A stretch of DNA of 64,000 bases. It comes from Actinomadura kijaniata NBRC 14229. GTDB lineage: Bacteria > Actinomycetota > Actinomycetes > Streptosporangiales > Streptosporangiaceae. Below are positions 32,694 to 40,116 of this stretch, one piece after another. The DNA lies in assembly GCF_001552175.1 (NCBI RefSeq), contig NZ_BCQR01000011.1, positions 1 to 64,000 on the forward strand, given 5' to 3'. How positions within the stretch are numbered: the stretch's first letter is position 1; the number at the start of each line of letters is the position of its first letter. Both the position numbers and the translations under genes were made by a program. A model generated the notes under the pieces. It had not been told where the DNA came from. It worked only from the letters and a program-made list of their open reading frames with translations, and made no database searches.

Positions 32694-32944
32694 AGCGCCA
32701 CGGAGCGGACGCCGTCCAGCACGACCCGCCCGCCGACGTCGGCCCGCCCCGCCCCGGGTGCGGGCCGCGCGGAGATCACCGACCCCCGGCCCTGGCGGAC
32801 CGTCAGCGGCCTCCCGTGCCGCGCCGCCAGCGCCGTCCCCGCCTCGCCCGGCAGCCCGGCAGAGTCGAACACGCCGCCCAGCCGGTTCCCGAACCGGCCG
32901 TCCTCGTCGCAGAACACCCGCACCACGTGCACGTCCACGGTCAC
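32690..32944 (-). pseudogene. Internally deleted PhzF-family remnant (84 codons, frame intact)
   Basis: The first 30 residues (VDVHVVRVFCDEDGRFGNRLGGVFDSAGLP) are a PhzF N-terminus, and the last 50 (ALAARHGRPLTVRQGRGSVI then GRADVGGRVVLDG) are a PhzF C-terminus; the 150-200 residues normally between them, including most of the active site, are missing. The frame is open across the join, so a small protein could still be made. Its GTG start overlaps the stop of the upstream cadmium-resistance-type transporter (GTGA), suggesting translational coupling was inherited from the intact operon. Full PhzF proteins are epimerase/isomerase-like enzymes of about 250-290 residues. Confidence 0.72.
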
Positions 32945-33537
32945 GGCATCCGCCCCAGCACTCCCGACTCCGCGACGATCAGCGCGCCGATCGCCATGAA
33001 CACCCCCGGCACGAGCCACCTCCCGTACCGCTCGACCAGCCCGACGACCCACCGGTGCGACCCCAGCCACGACGCCGCCAGGCACCACACCGCGACCCCG
33101 GCCGCGAACACCGCGACGGTCACGGCCGTCGCCCCGGCTCCCACGGTCCGGAAGACGGGCGTGTAGACGGAGATGTTGTCGGCCCCGTTCGCGATGGTCA
33201 CCCCGGCGATCGACAGCACCCCGGCGGCGACGGCGGGCGGGTCGTCGTCCCCGCCGCGCAGCGCCCCGACCAGCCCCCGGACCCCCAGCGCGAACGGCAC
33301 CAGCCCCAGCAGCCCCACCCAGTCGTCGGGGACCACGGTCAACCCGAGCGCCGCCACGATCGACACCGCCGTCAGCGCCGCGATCCCGGCGTACTGCCCG
33401 GCCCACACCTGCCATGCCCGCGGCGTCCCGTCGGCCCGCGCGGACAGGAACAGCACCGTCAGCACGACGAGATCGTCGATGTTCGTCCCGACGAACATCC
33501 CGACCGCCGTCCCGACGGTCCCCGCCATTCCGCCCAC
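32941..33537 (-). CDS. CadD-type cadmium-resistance/small-molecule transporter
   Basis: 198 residues. Starts GTAVGMFVGTNIDDLVVLTVLFLSA, whose NIDD motif in the first helix, together with IANGADNISVYTPVF in the fourth, defines the CadD family of the LysE superfamily. About five or six membrane helices. Relatives confer cadmium resistance or transport quaternary ammonium; metal specificity here is unproven. GTG 33537 is used, ATG 33528 is an alternative. It is the third gene of a four-gene minus-strand operon led by a TetR gene. Confidence 0.85.
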   Translation of the reverse strand: MGGMAGTVGTAVGMFVGTNIDDLVVLTVLFLSARADGTPRAWQVWAGQYAGIAALTAVSIVAALGLTVVPDDWVGLLGLVPFALGVRGLVGALRGGDDDPPAVAAGVLSIAGVTIANGADNISVYTPVFRTVGAGATAVTVAVFAAGVAVWCLAASWLGSHRWVVGLVERYGRWLVPGVFMAIGALIVAESGVLGRMP

Positions 33538-33553
33538 ACGCCGAACCTACCGA

Positions 33554-34141
33554 TCACGTCCCCCGACGCGCGGGGCCGCCCTCGGGCACCCGCTCGTACG
33601 GCTGCTCCGGGACGGCGTGGGCCAGCACCAGCTTGAGCAGCAGCACGGCGGGCAGCCAGCCGAAGCCCGCCGGGTCCGGCAGCGACGTCGACGCCATCAC
33701 CCCGGCCAGCACCACCAGCAGCGCCACCGGCCGCGCCAGGTACGACGGCGCGCGCACCACCAGCACGACCCCGGCCAGCGCCCACGCGTACCACAGCGGC
33801 CCCCACCACCACGGCCCGCCGAACACCAGCCCGGCCACGATCGGCTGGACGTGGACGGCGGTGAAGCCGACCGGGTCGTGCAGGAGGCGGTTCAGGCGGG
33901 TCGGCCGCAGCGGCAGGGGACCGTGGTAGAAGCGCTTGGCGGCGTCGAGGCCGTTCGCGACGACGCCCCCGGCCAGGTCCACCACCAGCGCGATCGCCAC
34001 CAGGTGGCGCCACCACTCCCAGTCCAGGCCGCGGGCGGAGGCCAGCAGTCCGGCGATCCCGGCGACGGCCGCCGCGCAGGGCAGCGCGTACTCGGCCGCC
34101 GTGGTCCCGGTCCCGAAGAACCAGCTCGGCCGCGCGCTCAT
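33554..34141 (-). CDS. Integral membrane protein, unknown
   Basis: 195 residues with five or six hydrophobic segments and a conserved-looking section DLAGGVVANGLDAAKRFYHGPLPLRPTRLNRLLHDPVGFTAVHVQPIV that resembles a catalytic or cofactor loop in an otherwise unknown family. Its ATG overlaps the stop of the TetR gene by four bases (ATGA), so the two are translationally coupled, and it is the likely target of that regulator. Function not assigned. Confidence 0.75.
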   Translation of the reverse strand: MSARPSWFFGTGTTAAEYALPCAAAVAGIAGLLASARGLDWEWWRHLVAIALVVDLAGGVVANGLDAAKRFYHGPLPLRPTRLNRLLHDPVGFTAVHVQPIVAGLVFGGPWWWGPLWYAWALAGVVLVVRAPSYLARPVALLVVLAGVMASTSLPDPAGFGWLPAVLLLKLVLAHAVPEQPYERVPEGGPARRGT

Positions 34142-34719
34142 GGCCGCAGGCCCCGGGTGTAGACCAGCATCGCCTCGGACGTCCAGCGGACCAGCCCCTC
34201 GGTCGACAGCGGGTCGAGGCCGAGCACGTCGGTGATGCGGTCGCGCAGCAGGATCATCGCCAGGTCGTTGACCGTCAGGAACGCCGCCCGCACCGCGGGG
34301 TCGGGCCCCCGGGCGTCCTCCGGCATGGCGTCCAGCCTGGCCCGGCTCACCTCGAACAGGCGGCGGAACAGCGCGCGCCCGGCCTCGCCGTCGCCCAGCA
34401 GCAGCCCGCGCAGGTAGTCGGGGATCGGGGAGTCCGGCGGCAGGTACCGCAGCAGCGCCGCCGCCAGCGACCCGCCGCCCGAGGAGTCGGCGGTCAGCTC
34501 CCCGAGCATGCCGTCGAACGTCTCGACGACATGCCGGTCCACCTCCTCGCGCAGCCCGTCCTTGGTCCCGAAGTGGTGGATCACCAGTCCCGGCGAGACC
34601 CCGGCGGCGGCGGCGACCCGCCGCACCGTCACCGTGTCCGGGCCGTGCTCGGCGAACAGCCGCAGCGCCTCGTCGCGGATGACCGCGCGGGCGGTCCGGT
34701 CGTCGTTTGTTGAACGCAT
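34138..34719 (-). CDS. TetR-family regulator leading a four-gene operon
   Basis: 193 residues. TARAVIRDEALRLFAEHGPDTVTVRRVAAAAGVSPGLVIHHFGTKDGLREEVDRHV is the TetR helix-turn-helix, with FG rather than the usual F(A/G)SK pattern. ATG 34719 lies inside one of two palindromes that probably bind this protein; TTG 34737 and GTG 34728 are in-frame alternatives. Divergent from an isochorismatase-like gene, and upstream of a membrane protein, a CadD-type transporter and the PhzF remnant. Ligand unknown. Confidence 0.9.
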   Translation of the reverse strand: MRSTNDDRTARAVIRDEALRLFAEHGPDTVTVRRVAAAAGVSPGLVIHHFGTKDGLREEVDRHVVETFDGMLGELTADSSGGGSLAAALLRYLPPDSPIPDYLRGLLLGDGEAGRALFRRLFEVSRARLDAMPEDARGPDPAVRAAFLTVNDLAMILLRDRITDVLGLDPLSTEGLVRWTSEAMLVYTRGLRP

Positions 34720-34744
34720 GTTCAGCACACTAAACAAGTGTTCA
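34711..34744. promoter_or_regulatory. Two TetR operator sites 20 bp apart
   Basis: TGAACGCATGTTCA (34711-34724) is a perfect palindrome with a 4-base centre. TAAACAAGTGTTCA (34731-34744) is its partner: on the other strand it reads TGAACACTTGTTTA, matching the first at TGAAC-C-TGTT-A. Start-to-start distance is 20 bp, two helical turns, covering the region between the TetR and isochorismatase-like genes. Confidence 0.6.
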
Positions 34745-34787
34745 GTCGCTGTCCAGGGTGGTGCAGATCACCCCCTATGGTGTGATC

Positions 34788-35297
34788 ATGGTCACCGTTG
34801 ATCCCGCCCGTACCGCCCTCGTCCTGGTCGACCTCATGCAGCGGATCGTCGACCTGCCGCTCGCGCCGCGTCCCGGGGCGGACGCGCTGGAGGCGGGCTG
34901 CCGCCTCGCCGAACGGTTCCGGGCGGCCGGGGCCCTGGTGGTCGCGCTGCGCTCCGAGCGCCCCACGGCCGAGCAGCCCCCGGGCAGCCACCTGGCCGAA
35001 CGCGCCGCCGCGCTCGCCGACGCGGTCGTGGTCAAGCGGACGGTCGGCGGCTTCCACCAGACCGGCCTGCACTGGACCCTGCAACAGCGCGAGGTGACCA
35101 CGCTGGTCCTGGCGGGCATCGCCACCAACATGGGCGTGGAGTCCACGGCCCGCTCCGCCGACGACCACGGCTACGAGCTGCTGTTCGCCGAGGACGCGAT
35201 GACGGCTCTCACCGCCGACGAGCACCGCGCGGCCACGACGCTGAGCCTGCCCCGCTTCGGCAGGGTGGTCGCGTCAGCGGAGATCGAGCCCGCCTAG
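34788..35297 (+). CDS. Isochorismatase-like hydrolase without the nucleophilic Cys (YecD-like)
   Basis: 169 residues. RTALVLVDLMQRIVDLPLAPR has the catalytic Asp, ALADAVVVKRTVGGFHQTGL the Lys, but the nucleophile position reads GIATNMGVESTARSADDHGYELLFAEDAM, with Gly where cysteine hydrolases have Cys. The GxxTNxGVESTAR version occurs in YecD-type proteins and in true isochorismatases, which do not use Cys. The reaction may thus be vinyl-ether hydrolysis or unknown. Start ATG 34788. Divergent from the TetR gene whose operators it faces. Confidence 0.84.
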   Translation: MVTVDPARTALVLVDLMQRIVDLPLAPRPGADALEAGCRLAERFRAAGALVVALRSERPTAEQPPGSHLAERAAALADAVVVKRTVGGFHQTGLHWTLQQREVTTLVLAGIATNMGVESTARSADDHGYELLFAEDAMTALTADEHRAATTLSLPRFGRVVASAEIEPA

Positions 35298-35310
35298 CCG
35301 CGCGTCCGGG

Positions 35311-35739
35311 TCATTCGGGGTCGGCCCAGGGGTCCGGGCCGCCCGCGGGTCCGGCGACGATCCGCAGCGTGAACGGCCGGTACTCGTCGTCGGCCTCCTC
35401 CACCGTGAACCCCGCCGCCGTGAGGATCGCGCCGAGGGCCCGCTCCATCGCGACCGCCACCGCGCCGCTGAACAGCAGCGCCGGGTCGTCCTCCCCGGTC
35501 TCCTCCCCGATGGCGTAGGCGGCGGCGCGGGCGAGCTGCGGGTGCAACCGCCAGGTCGCGTAGACGCCGCCGGCCGCGTCCGCGCCGTAGTCCACCTCGA
35601 TCTCGGCCCCGGAGCCGAGCGTGACCTCCAGATCGCTCGGCATCAGCGGCAACCCGGCCGCGGCCAGCGCGTTGCGCGCGTGCGCCGCCAGGCGATCCCG
35701 GGCCCGGCACGTCCCGGGAGTGGCCTTCTCGTATCTCAC
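35311..35739 (-). CDS. Hypothetical acidic protein
   Basis: 142 residues, acidic, no membrane segment. TPGTCRARDRLAAHARNALAAAGLP, EIEVDYGADAAGGVYATWRLHPQLARAAAYAIGEETGEDDPALLFSGAVAVAMERAL suggest an alpha/beta fold, but I do not recognise a family. Start is GTG 35739. Codon usage is typical of the genome, so it is probably a real gene. It converges with the isochorismatase-like gene. Confidence 0.65.
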   Translation of the reverse strand: MRYEKATPGTCRARDRLAAHARNALAAAGLPLMPSDLEVTLGSGAEIEVDYGADAAGGVYATWRLHPQLARAAAYAIGEETGEDDPALLFSGAVAVAMERALGAILTAAGFTVEEADDEYRPFTLRIVAGPAGGPDPWADPE

Positions 35740-35814
35740 GACACCTCATGATCTCCCCTGGATCTGCCGAGGTGAAGAGGGTTTCGGCGGGGCCGCGTGC
35801 CGGAGGGGCCGAAG

Positions 35815-36237
35815 TCAGGCGTTCTCGGTCGTCCGCCGCTCCGGCTCGGCGGACACGCGGAACCGGTCGCGGTTCCGCGGCTCGGGCAGCGTGTCGGTCA
35901 CCGTCAGGAACCGGTCCAGCCCCATCCAGTTGAGGCGTTCGCCCAGCGAGGGCGGGACCCGCATCAGCACCAGCTGCCCCTGCGCCCCCCGCAGGCGCTT
36001 CCACACCCTGATCAGGGTGTTCAGGCCGGAGGAGTCGATGAAGCGCAGGCGGTGCGTGTCGATGGCGACATGCTTGTGCTCTCCCAGGTGGGAGGGGTCG
36101 AGCGTGGCCTCCAATCGCGGCGCCGTGGCGAGGTCGAGGTCGCCGGCCACGGACACCACGACCCACCGCCCCTCCACCCGCCGGCTGATCTCCACTGCGT
36201 CGTCCGGAGGTGTCGTCTCCTTGATCACCAGGGTCAC
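35815..36237 (-). CDS. STAS-domain anti-sigma factor antagonist
   Basis: 140 residues. VVVSVAGDLDLATAPRLEATLDPSHL and KHVAIDTHRLRFIDSSGLNTLIRVWKRLRGAQGQLVLMRVPPSLGERLNWMGLDRFLTV form a STAS domain; the phosphorylatable Ser is S69 or S70 in DSSGLN. Such proteins bind RsbW-type kinases and release a sigma factor. No kinase is next to it; the RsbW-like gene in this window is 18.6 kb away at 54856. Start GTG 36237. Partner unknown. Confidence 0.9.
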   Translation of the reverse strand: MTLVIKETTPPDDAVEISRRVEGRWVVVSVAGDLDLATAPRLEATLDPSHLGEHKHVAIDTHRLRFIDSSGLNTLIRVWKRLRGAQGQLVLMRVPPSLGERLNWMGLDRFLTVTDTLPEPRNRDRFRVSAEPERRTTENA

Positions 36238-36286
36238 CCCGTAAGTGGTCGGCTGTTCTGCCCCCCTCTACCCAGCATCGGCGTGA

Positions 36287-36646
36287 CTATTGCGGCAGGA
36301 CGCGCTTGTGATAGGCGGCGATATCCCGGACCTCCACGGTGACCTGGGTGTTCCGTCCGGATTCGGGACCGAGGAAGCGGCACAGGGTCTCCAGCGTCAG
36401 CGCGCCGAGCCGTTCCTTCACGGCCGCGGCGCGCCCCGGCAGGATCGCCACGTCCGCGTGGACCATCGCCTCGGCCGCGCCGCCGTCGCCGATGACCACC
36501 TCGTCGAGGGCGTGGAAGCGGGTCTTGAAGTCGGCCGGCGGGCTGCCGATCAGCTCCGACGCGGCGGGGTGCAGCGCGAGCGCGAACCCGCGCCGGTCGA
36601 AGAGGTCGGCGAGGACGGCGGAGTACTCGATGGTGATCTGCGGCAT
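36287..36646 (-). CDS. 5-carboxymethyl-2-hydroxymuconate isomerase family protein
   Basis: 119 residues. MPQITIEYSAVLADLF gives the N-terminal Pro (after Met removal) that is the catalytic base in the tautomerase superfamily, and LGALTLETLCRFL and TQVTVEVRDIAAYHKRVLP fit the CHMI (HpaF) family, which isomerises a step of homoprotocatechuate degradation. No other pathway genes are near, so a different substrate is possible. It starts five bases after the alpha/beta hydrolase stop, so the two form an operon. Confidence 0.83.
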   Translation of the reverse strand: MPQITIEYSAVLADLFDRRGFALALHPAASELIGSPPADFKTRFHALDEVVIGDGGAAEAMVHADVAILPGRAAAVKERLGALTLETLCRFLGPESGRNTQVTVEVRDIAAYHKRVLPQ

Positions 36647-36651
36647 GCGGC

Positions 36652-37446
36652 CTATTCTGTCCGGCCGGCCGGCCCGTCCGCCGTCGCGAGGAAGTCGGCG
36701 ATGAGCTTGCGCCACTCCTCGGGGCGCTCGGCGAACGGCAGGTGGCCCGTGTCGAGCTCGGCGACCCGCGCGCCGGGGATCCCGGCGGCCAGCCGCCGCT
36801 GCGCCCCGGGCGGGACCAGCCGGTCGGCGGTGGTGACGACGACCAGCGTCGGAACGGAGATCCCCGCCAGGTCCCCGCGCACGTCCACCCGCCCCACGAG
36901 GTCGACGTGCTCGGGCGTCCCCGGCGGGACGGTCGCGGCGGTCCCGGCGAGCGCGCCCCGCAGCTCCTCCTCCGACAGCGCCTCCAGGGCCGCCGGGGAG
37001 AGGGCGGTCGGCAGCAGGAAGTCCGCCAGGCGGCCGCGGTCCTCGTGCTCCAGCAGCGTGGCCCAGGTGTTCAGGGTGAGCCGCATGTGGTTGTCGGGCC
37101 GGGCGAACGCGGCGGTCAGCACGAGGGAGGTGACCCGTTCGGGGTGCCGGACGGCGGCCCGGACGGCGACTGCGCCGCCCAGCGAGTACCCGGCGACCGC
37201 GAACGTCCCCAGCCCCTCGTCCACGGCGGCCGCGACGAGCTGGTCGGCGAGCTCGTCGAGCTCCAGGGGCCGCCCCGAGCGCGGGGTGTCGCCGGTGCCG
37301 GGGTAGTCCACGCCGACGACGGTGCGGTGCTCGGCGAGGCCGTCGAGGATCGCGCCGTAGTTGGGGGCGACACCGCCGCCGGCGCCGTGGGCGAGGGCCA
37401 GGCCCGGTCCGGAACCGCGGACGGTACGAGCGAACGGCGAGGTCAT
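36652..37446 (-). CDS. Alpha/beta-fold hydrolase
   Basis: 264 residues. LALAHGAGGGVAPNYGAILDGLAEHRTVVGVDYPGTGDTP, nucleophile elbow FAVAGYSLGGAVAVRAA (GYSLGG) and the late ELDTGHLPFAERPEEW with the catalytic His. Alpha/beta hydrolases of this size hydrolyse esters, lactones or C-C bonds. It precedes the CHMI gene in a two-gene operon. Two copies of a TetR operator, also found at 17391, lie 18-68 bp upstream, so it is probably repressed by the TetR at 17418. Start ATG 37446 after GGGAGCC on the minus strand. Confidence 0.88.
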   Translation of the reverse strand: MTSPFARTVRGSGPGLALAHGAGGGVAPNYGAILDGLAEHRTVVGVDYPGTGDTPRSGRPLELDELADQLVAAAVDEGLGTFAVAGYSLGGAVAVRAAVRHPERVTSLVLTAAFARPDNHMRLTLNTWATLLEHEDRGRLADFLLPTALSPAALEALSEEELRGALAGTAATVPPGTPEHVDLVGRVDVRGDLAGISVPTLVVVTTADRLVPPGAQRRLAAGIPGARVAELDTGHLPFAERPEEWRKLIADFLATADGPAGRTE

Positions 37447-37463
37447 GGGAGGCTCCCTTCTTT

Positions 37464-37514
37464 CTGTATCGGTCGCTAAAGAACCTTAGCCCATATCTGT
37501 ATCGATCGCTACAG
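37464..37514. promoter_or_regulatory. Two TetR operators shared with the 17.4-kb locus
   Basis: CTGTATCGGTCGCTAAAG (37464-37481) and CTGTATCGATCGCTACAG (37497-37514), 33 bp apart start to start. The second has perfect CTGTA/TACAG ends around CGATCG and differs by one base from the site at 17391-17408. They lie just upstream of the hydrolase start. Confidence 0.68.
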
Positions 37515-37749
37515 AAGAAGACGGCGGCAGGCCGGGAACAATGTCCGGCGGCAGGTGGTTACACGTGATGGTCGGTGTGCCTGGTGTCCCCGGGCCCTAC
37601 CTGTCGCCTTCACGGAATACCGTTCGGCCGGAGCCGTGTCGTGCCTTTCGCCGAGAGGCGACCCGCGCACCGATCCAAGCGTCAAGGCCCCGCCGGACCC
37701 CGCGTCCGGCGGGGCCTTCGTCGTCCACGGCGAATGGGACACTTCCGGT
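37515..37749 (+). promoter_or_regulatory. Structured region ending in a terminator hairpin just before tenA
   Basis: Small hairpins occur at 37612-37623 (ACGG/CCGT) and 37648-37661 (TCGCC/GGCGA). A strong 14-bp stem AAGGCCCCGCCGGA (37684-37697) with TCCGGCGGGGCCTT (37705-37718) and a following T-containing TTCGTCGTC stands 31 bases before the tenA start. It looks like a terminator for a short transcript or a conditional attenuator. It does not match the TPP riboswitch core. Confidence 0.45.
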
Positions 37750-38358
37750 ATGAGTCTCGCCGCGCACCTGGAGAAGACCGGCCTTTCGCTGGTCGAGGAG
37801 CAGTTGGAGCACCCCACCGTGACGGGCATCGCCCGCGGCGATCTCGACGTCGCGGTGTTCCGGTCCTGGCTGGAGCAGGACTACCTCTTCCTGCTGGACT
37901 ACGTGCGGGTGTTCTCCCGGCTGGCCTGGCAGGCTCCGGACGCGCACCTGGGCGACCTCGTCGACCTCGCCCACGCCACGTTCCACGACGAACTGGAACT
38001 GCACCGCTCCCTGTCGGCGGAGTTCGGGGCCGACCTGGCGGGCGCGAAGAAGGGCCCGGCCTGCGCGGCCTACACCGCGTTCCTGCTGGACAGCGCCGCG
38101 AGCTACGCCGAGGGCCTGGCCGCGCTCTACCCCTGCATGTGGGGCTACTCGACGCTGGGGCGGCGGCTCGCCGAGAACCCGCCCGCCGAACCCCGGTACC
38201 GCCGCTGGGTCGACACCTACGCCGACCCCGGCTTCGCCGAGCTGACCCGCCGCATCGCCCAGATGATCGACGAGGCGGGCGGGGACCGGGAACGCTCCGA
38301 GGTGCTGTTCCTGGAGGGCATGCGCCACGAGATCGCGTTCTGGGACGTCCCGCTCTGA
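37750..38358 (+). CDS. tenA: TenA/Thi-4 family protein (thiamin pyrimidine salvage)
   Basis: 202 residues, all helical. TGIARGDLDVAVFRSWLEQDYLFLLDYVRVFSRL, the Cys in AALYPCMWGYSTLGRRLAENPP and EVLFLEGMRHEIAFWD are TenA features. TenA hydrolyses aminopyrimidine breakdown products of thiamin to hydroxymethylpyrimidine (HMP), and some homologues have other roles. The YPCMWGY Cys aligns with the catalytic Cys of Cys-type TenA. A thiamin-related HMP permease with TPP riboswitch is also in the window (50930), but this gene lacks that riboswitch and instead follows a terminator-like hairpin. Start ATG 37750. Confidence 0.85.
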   Translation: MSLAAHLEKTGLSLVEEQLEHPTVTGIARGDLDVAVFRSWLEQDYLFLLDYVRVFSRLAWQAPDAHLGDLVDLAHATFHDELELHRSLSAEFGADLAGAKKGPACAAYTAFLLDSAASYAEGLAALYPCMWGYSTLGRRLAENPPAEPRYRRWVDTYADPGFAELTRRIAQMIDEAGGDRERSEVLFLEGMRHEIAFWDVPL

Positions 38359-38426
38359 CGTCCTCCTCGGTGAGGAGTCCGTCACCCAATGGAATCAGTC
38401 GAGGCCGTCGTGGCGTTCTCTGAGGT

Positions 38427-39044
38427 ATGAGCACCACGACGACCCTCGACATCCGACTCGGACTGCCCGCCGACGCCCGCCCCGCCGCGGCCGCCCTGTA
38501 CTGGGAGGCGTTCTCCCGCAAGGCCGGTCCGGTGCTGGACGGTCCCCGGCGCGCCGGGTTCGTGGCGGAGTCGCTGGTGCCCGGCCGCGTCCTCGGCGCG
38601 TGGGACGGCGACCGCCTGCTCGGCGTCGCGTTCCTCCAGCAGGACGGCGCCGCCCCCATGGACCTGTCGCTCCGGCGGCTGGTCCGCGAGTTCGGCCCGG
38701 TCCGGGGGCTGTGGCGCGGGCTGCTCGCGCGCTGCCTGGCCTCCACCACGCCCGACGCCGACGAACTGATGATCGACTCGCTCGCCGTGTCGGGCGCGGC
38801 GCGCGGCCGGGGCGTCGGCGGCGCGCTGCTGGACGCCGTGGTCGAGCAGGCCCGCGCCCGCGGCCTCCGGCGCGTCCGCCTGGAGGTCGTGGACACCAAC
38901 CCCCGCGCCCGCGCCCTCTACGAACGCTTCGGCTTCCGCGCCGGTGAGACCGTCCGCACCCCGTACCTGCGTCGCCTGATGGGCTTCGGCGCGGTGACGA
39001 CGATGCGCTACGACGTCGAGTCCGCACCGGTCAACGCCGGATAG
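38427..39044 (+). CDS. GNAT-family N-acetyltransferase
   Basis: 205 residues. ELMIDSLAVSGAARGRGVGGALLDAVVEQARARGLRRVRLEVVDTNPRARALYERFGF contains the RGRGVGG acetyl-CoA loop and the ALYERFGF ending of the RimI-type GNAT fold. Substrate unknown. Its last 37 bases overlap the convergent ene-reductase gene, so the two cannot both be fully transcribed without antisense overlap. Start ATG 38427. Confidence 0.87.
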   Translation: MSTTTTLDIRLGLPADARPAAAALYWEAFSRKAGPVLDGPRRAGFVAESLVPGRVLGAWDGDRLLGVAFLQQDGAAPMDLSLRRLVREFGPVRGLWRGLLARCLASTTPDADELMIDSLAVSGAARGRGVGGALLDAVVEQARARGLRRVRLEVVDTNPRARALYERFGFRAGETVRTPYLRRLMGFGAVTTMRYDVESAPVNAG

Positions 39045-40081
39045 TCGACGTACCCCTCGGCCCCGCCGCCGTAGACGGTCGCCGGGTCGTACGCGGCGAG
39101 CGGGGCGTCGGCGGCGAACCGTTCCGGCAGGTCCGGGTTGGCGAGGAACAGCCGCCCGAACGAGAACAGGTCCGCCAGCCCCGCCGACAGGACCTCCTCG
39201 CCCGCCCGCCGGCTGGTGGGCTCGGGGCCGTTGAAGTTGCCGACCAGCGTGCCCGACCAGCGCGGACGCAGGTCGGCGAGCGCCCCGTACGCGCCGCGCT
39301 CGATGACGTGCAGGTAGGCCAGCCCGAGCGGGTCGACCGCGTCGACCAGCCGTCGGTAGACGGCCTGCGGTTCGTCCTCGACGATCTCGTTCTCCGGGTT
39401 GTCGGGGGAGATCCGCAGCCCGACCCGGTCCGCGCCGACCGCCGCCGTCACGGCCTCCACCACCTCGGTCGCGAACCGTGTCGGCTCGGCGTACCGGTCG
39501 GTGCGCCGGTTGGTGTTGCTGCCCAGGAACTGCTGGATCAGGTAGCCGTTCGCGCCGTGGATCTCGACGCCGTCGAACCCGGCGCGGACCGCGTTGCGCG
39601 CCTCGGCCGCGAACGCCTCGACCACGCCCTCGGCCTCGGCGGTCGTCAGCGCGCGGGGCGTCACGTGGTCGGCCATCCCCTCGGCGGTGAAGATCTGCTC
39701 GTGTTCGATCCGCACCGGCGACGGCGCGACCGGCGTCTCCCCGCGCAGGATGTTCGGGTGCGTCATGCGCCCGACGTGCCACAGCTGCGCGAAGATCCGC
39801 CCACCGGCGGCGTGCACGGCCTCGGTGACCTCCCGCCACCCGGCCACCTGCTCGTCGGTGACCAGGCCGGGGATGCCGGGGCCGCCCTTGCCGAGCGGGT
39901 CGGCCCAGATCCCCTCGGAGACGATCAGCCCGGCGCCGGCGCGCTGCGCGTAGTACACCTTCGTGAGCGGCCCGGGGACGCCGGTGGCGTCGTCGGCGCG
40001 GCCGCGCGTCATCGGGGCCATGACGATCCGGTTGGGCAGGCGGAGGTGGGGTCCCTCGTAGGACGTGAGCAGGGGGCTCAT
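39008..40081 (-). CDS. Old yellow enzyme-family alkene reductase (NemA-like)
   Basis: 357 residues. PNRIVMAPMTRGRADDATGVPG, FAQLWHVGRMTHPN, FDGVEIHGANGYLIQQFLGSNTNRRTDRYAEPTRF (the His-x-x-Asn catalytic pair in EIHGANGYL) and FSFGRLFLANPDLPERF are the diagnostic segments of FMN-containing ene-reductases such as NemA/XenB. They reduce alpha,beta-unsaturated carbonyls, nitro-esters or quinones with NADPH. It is the second gene of a RidA-OYE operon divergent from a MarR regulator, a usual arrangement for electrophile response. Start ATG 40081. Confidence 0.92.
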   Translation of the reverse strand: MSPLLTSYEGPHLRLPNRIVMAPMTRGRADDATGVPGPLTKVYYAQRAGAGLIVSEGIWADPLGKGGPGIPGLVTDEQVAGWREVTEAVHAAGGRIFAQLWHVGRMTHPNILRGETPVAPSPVRIEHEQIFTAEGMADHVTPRALTTAEAEGVVEAFAAEARNAVRAGFDGVEIHGANGYLIQQFLGSNTNRRTDRYAEPTRFATEVVEAVTAAVGADRVGLRISPDNPENEIVEDEPQAVYRRLVDAVDPLGLAYLHVIERGAYGALADLRPRWSGTLVGNFNGPEPTSRRAGEEVLSAGLADLFSFGRLFLANPDLPERFAADAPLAAYDPATVYGGGAEGYVDYPALTGADSTS

Positions 40082-40116
40082 CTGCGGAAGACCTTTCGGG
40101 AGAGAGTCGTCGGGGG

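Noticed and set aside
37555-37749. N-terminal extension of TenA from GTG 37555
   Set aside because: The frame is open, but the added 65 residues have no family resemblance and run through a terminator hairpin.
37515-37749. TPP riboswitch upstream of tenA
   Set aside because: CCGAGAGG looks like the CTGAGAG block, but the second signature (ACCTGA...GTAATGCC...GCGTAGGGA) is absent.
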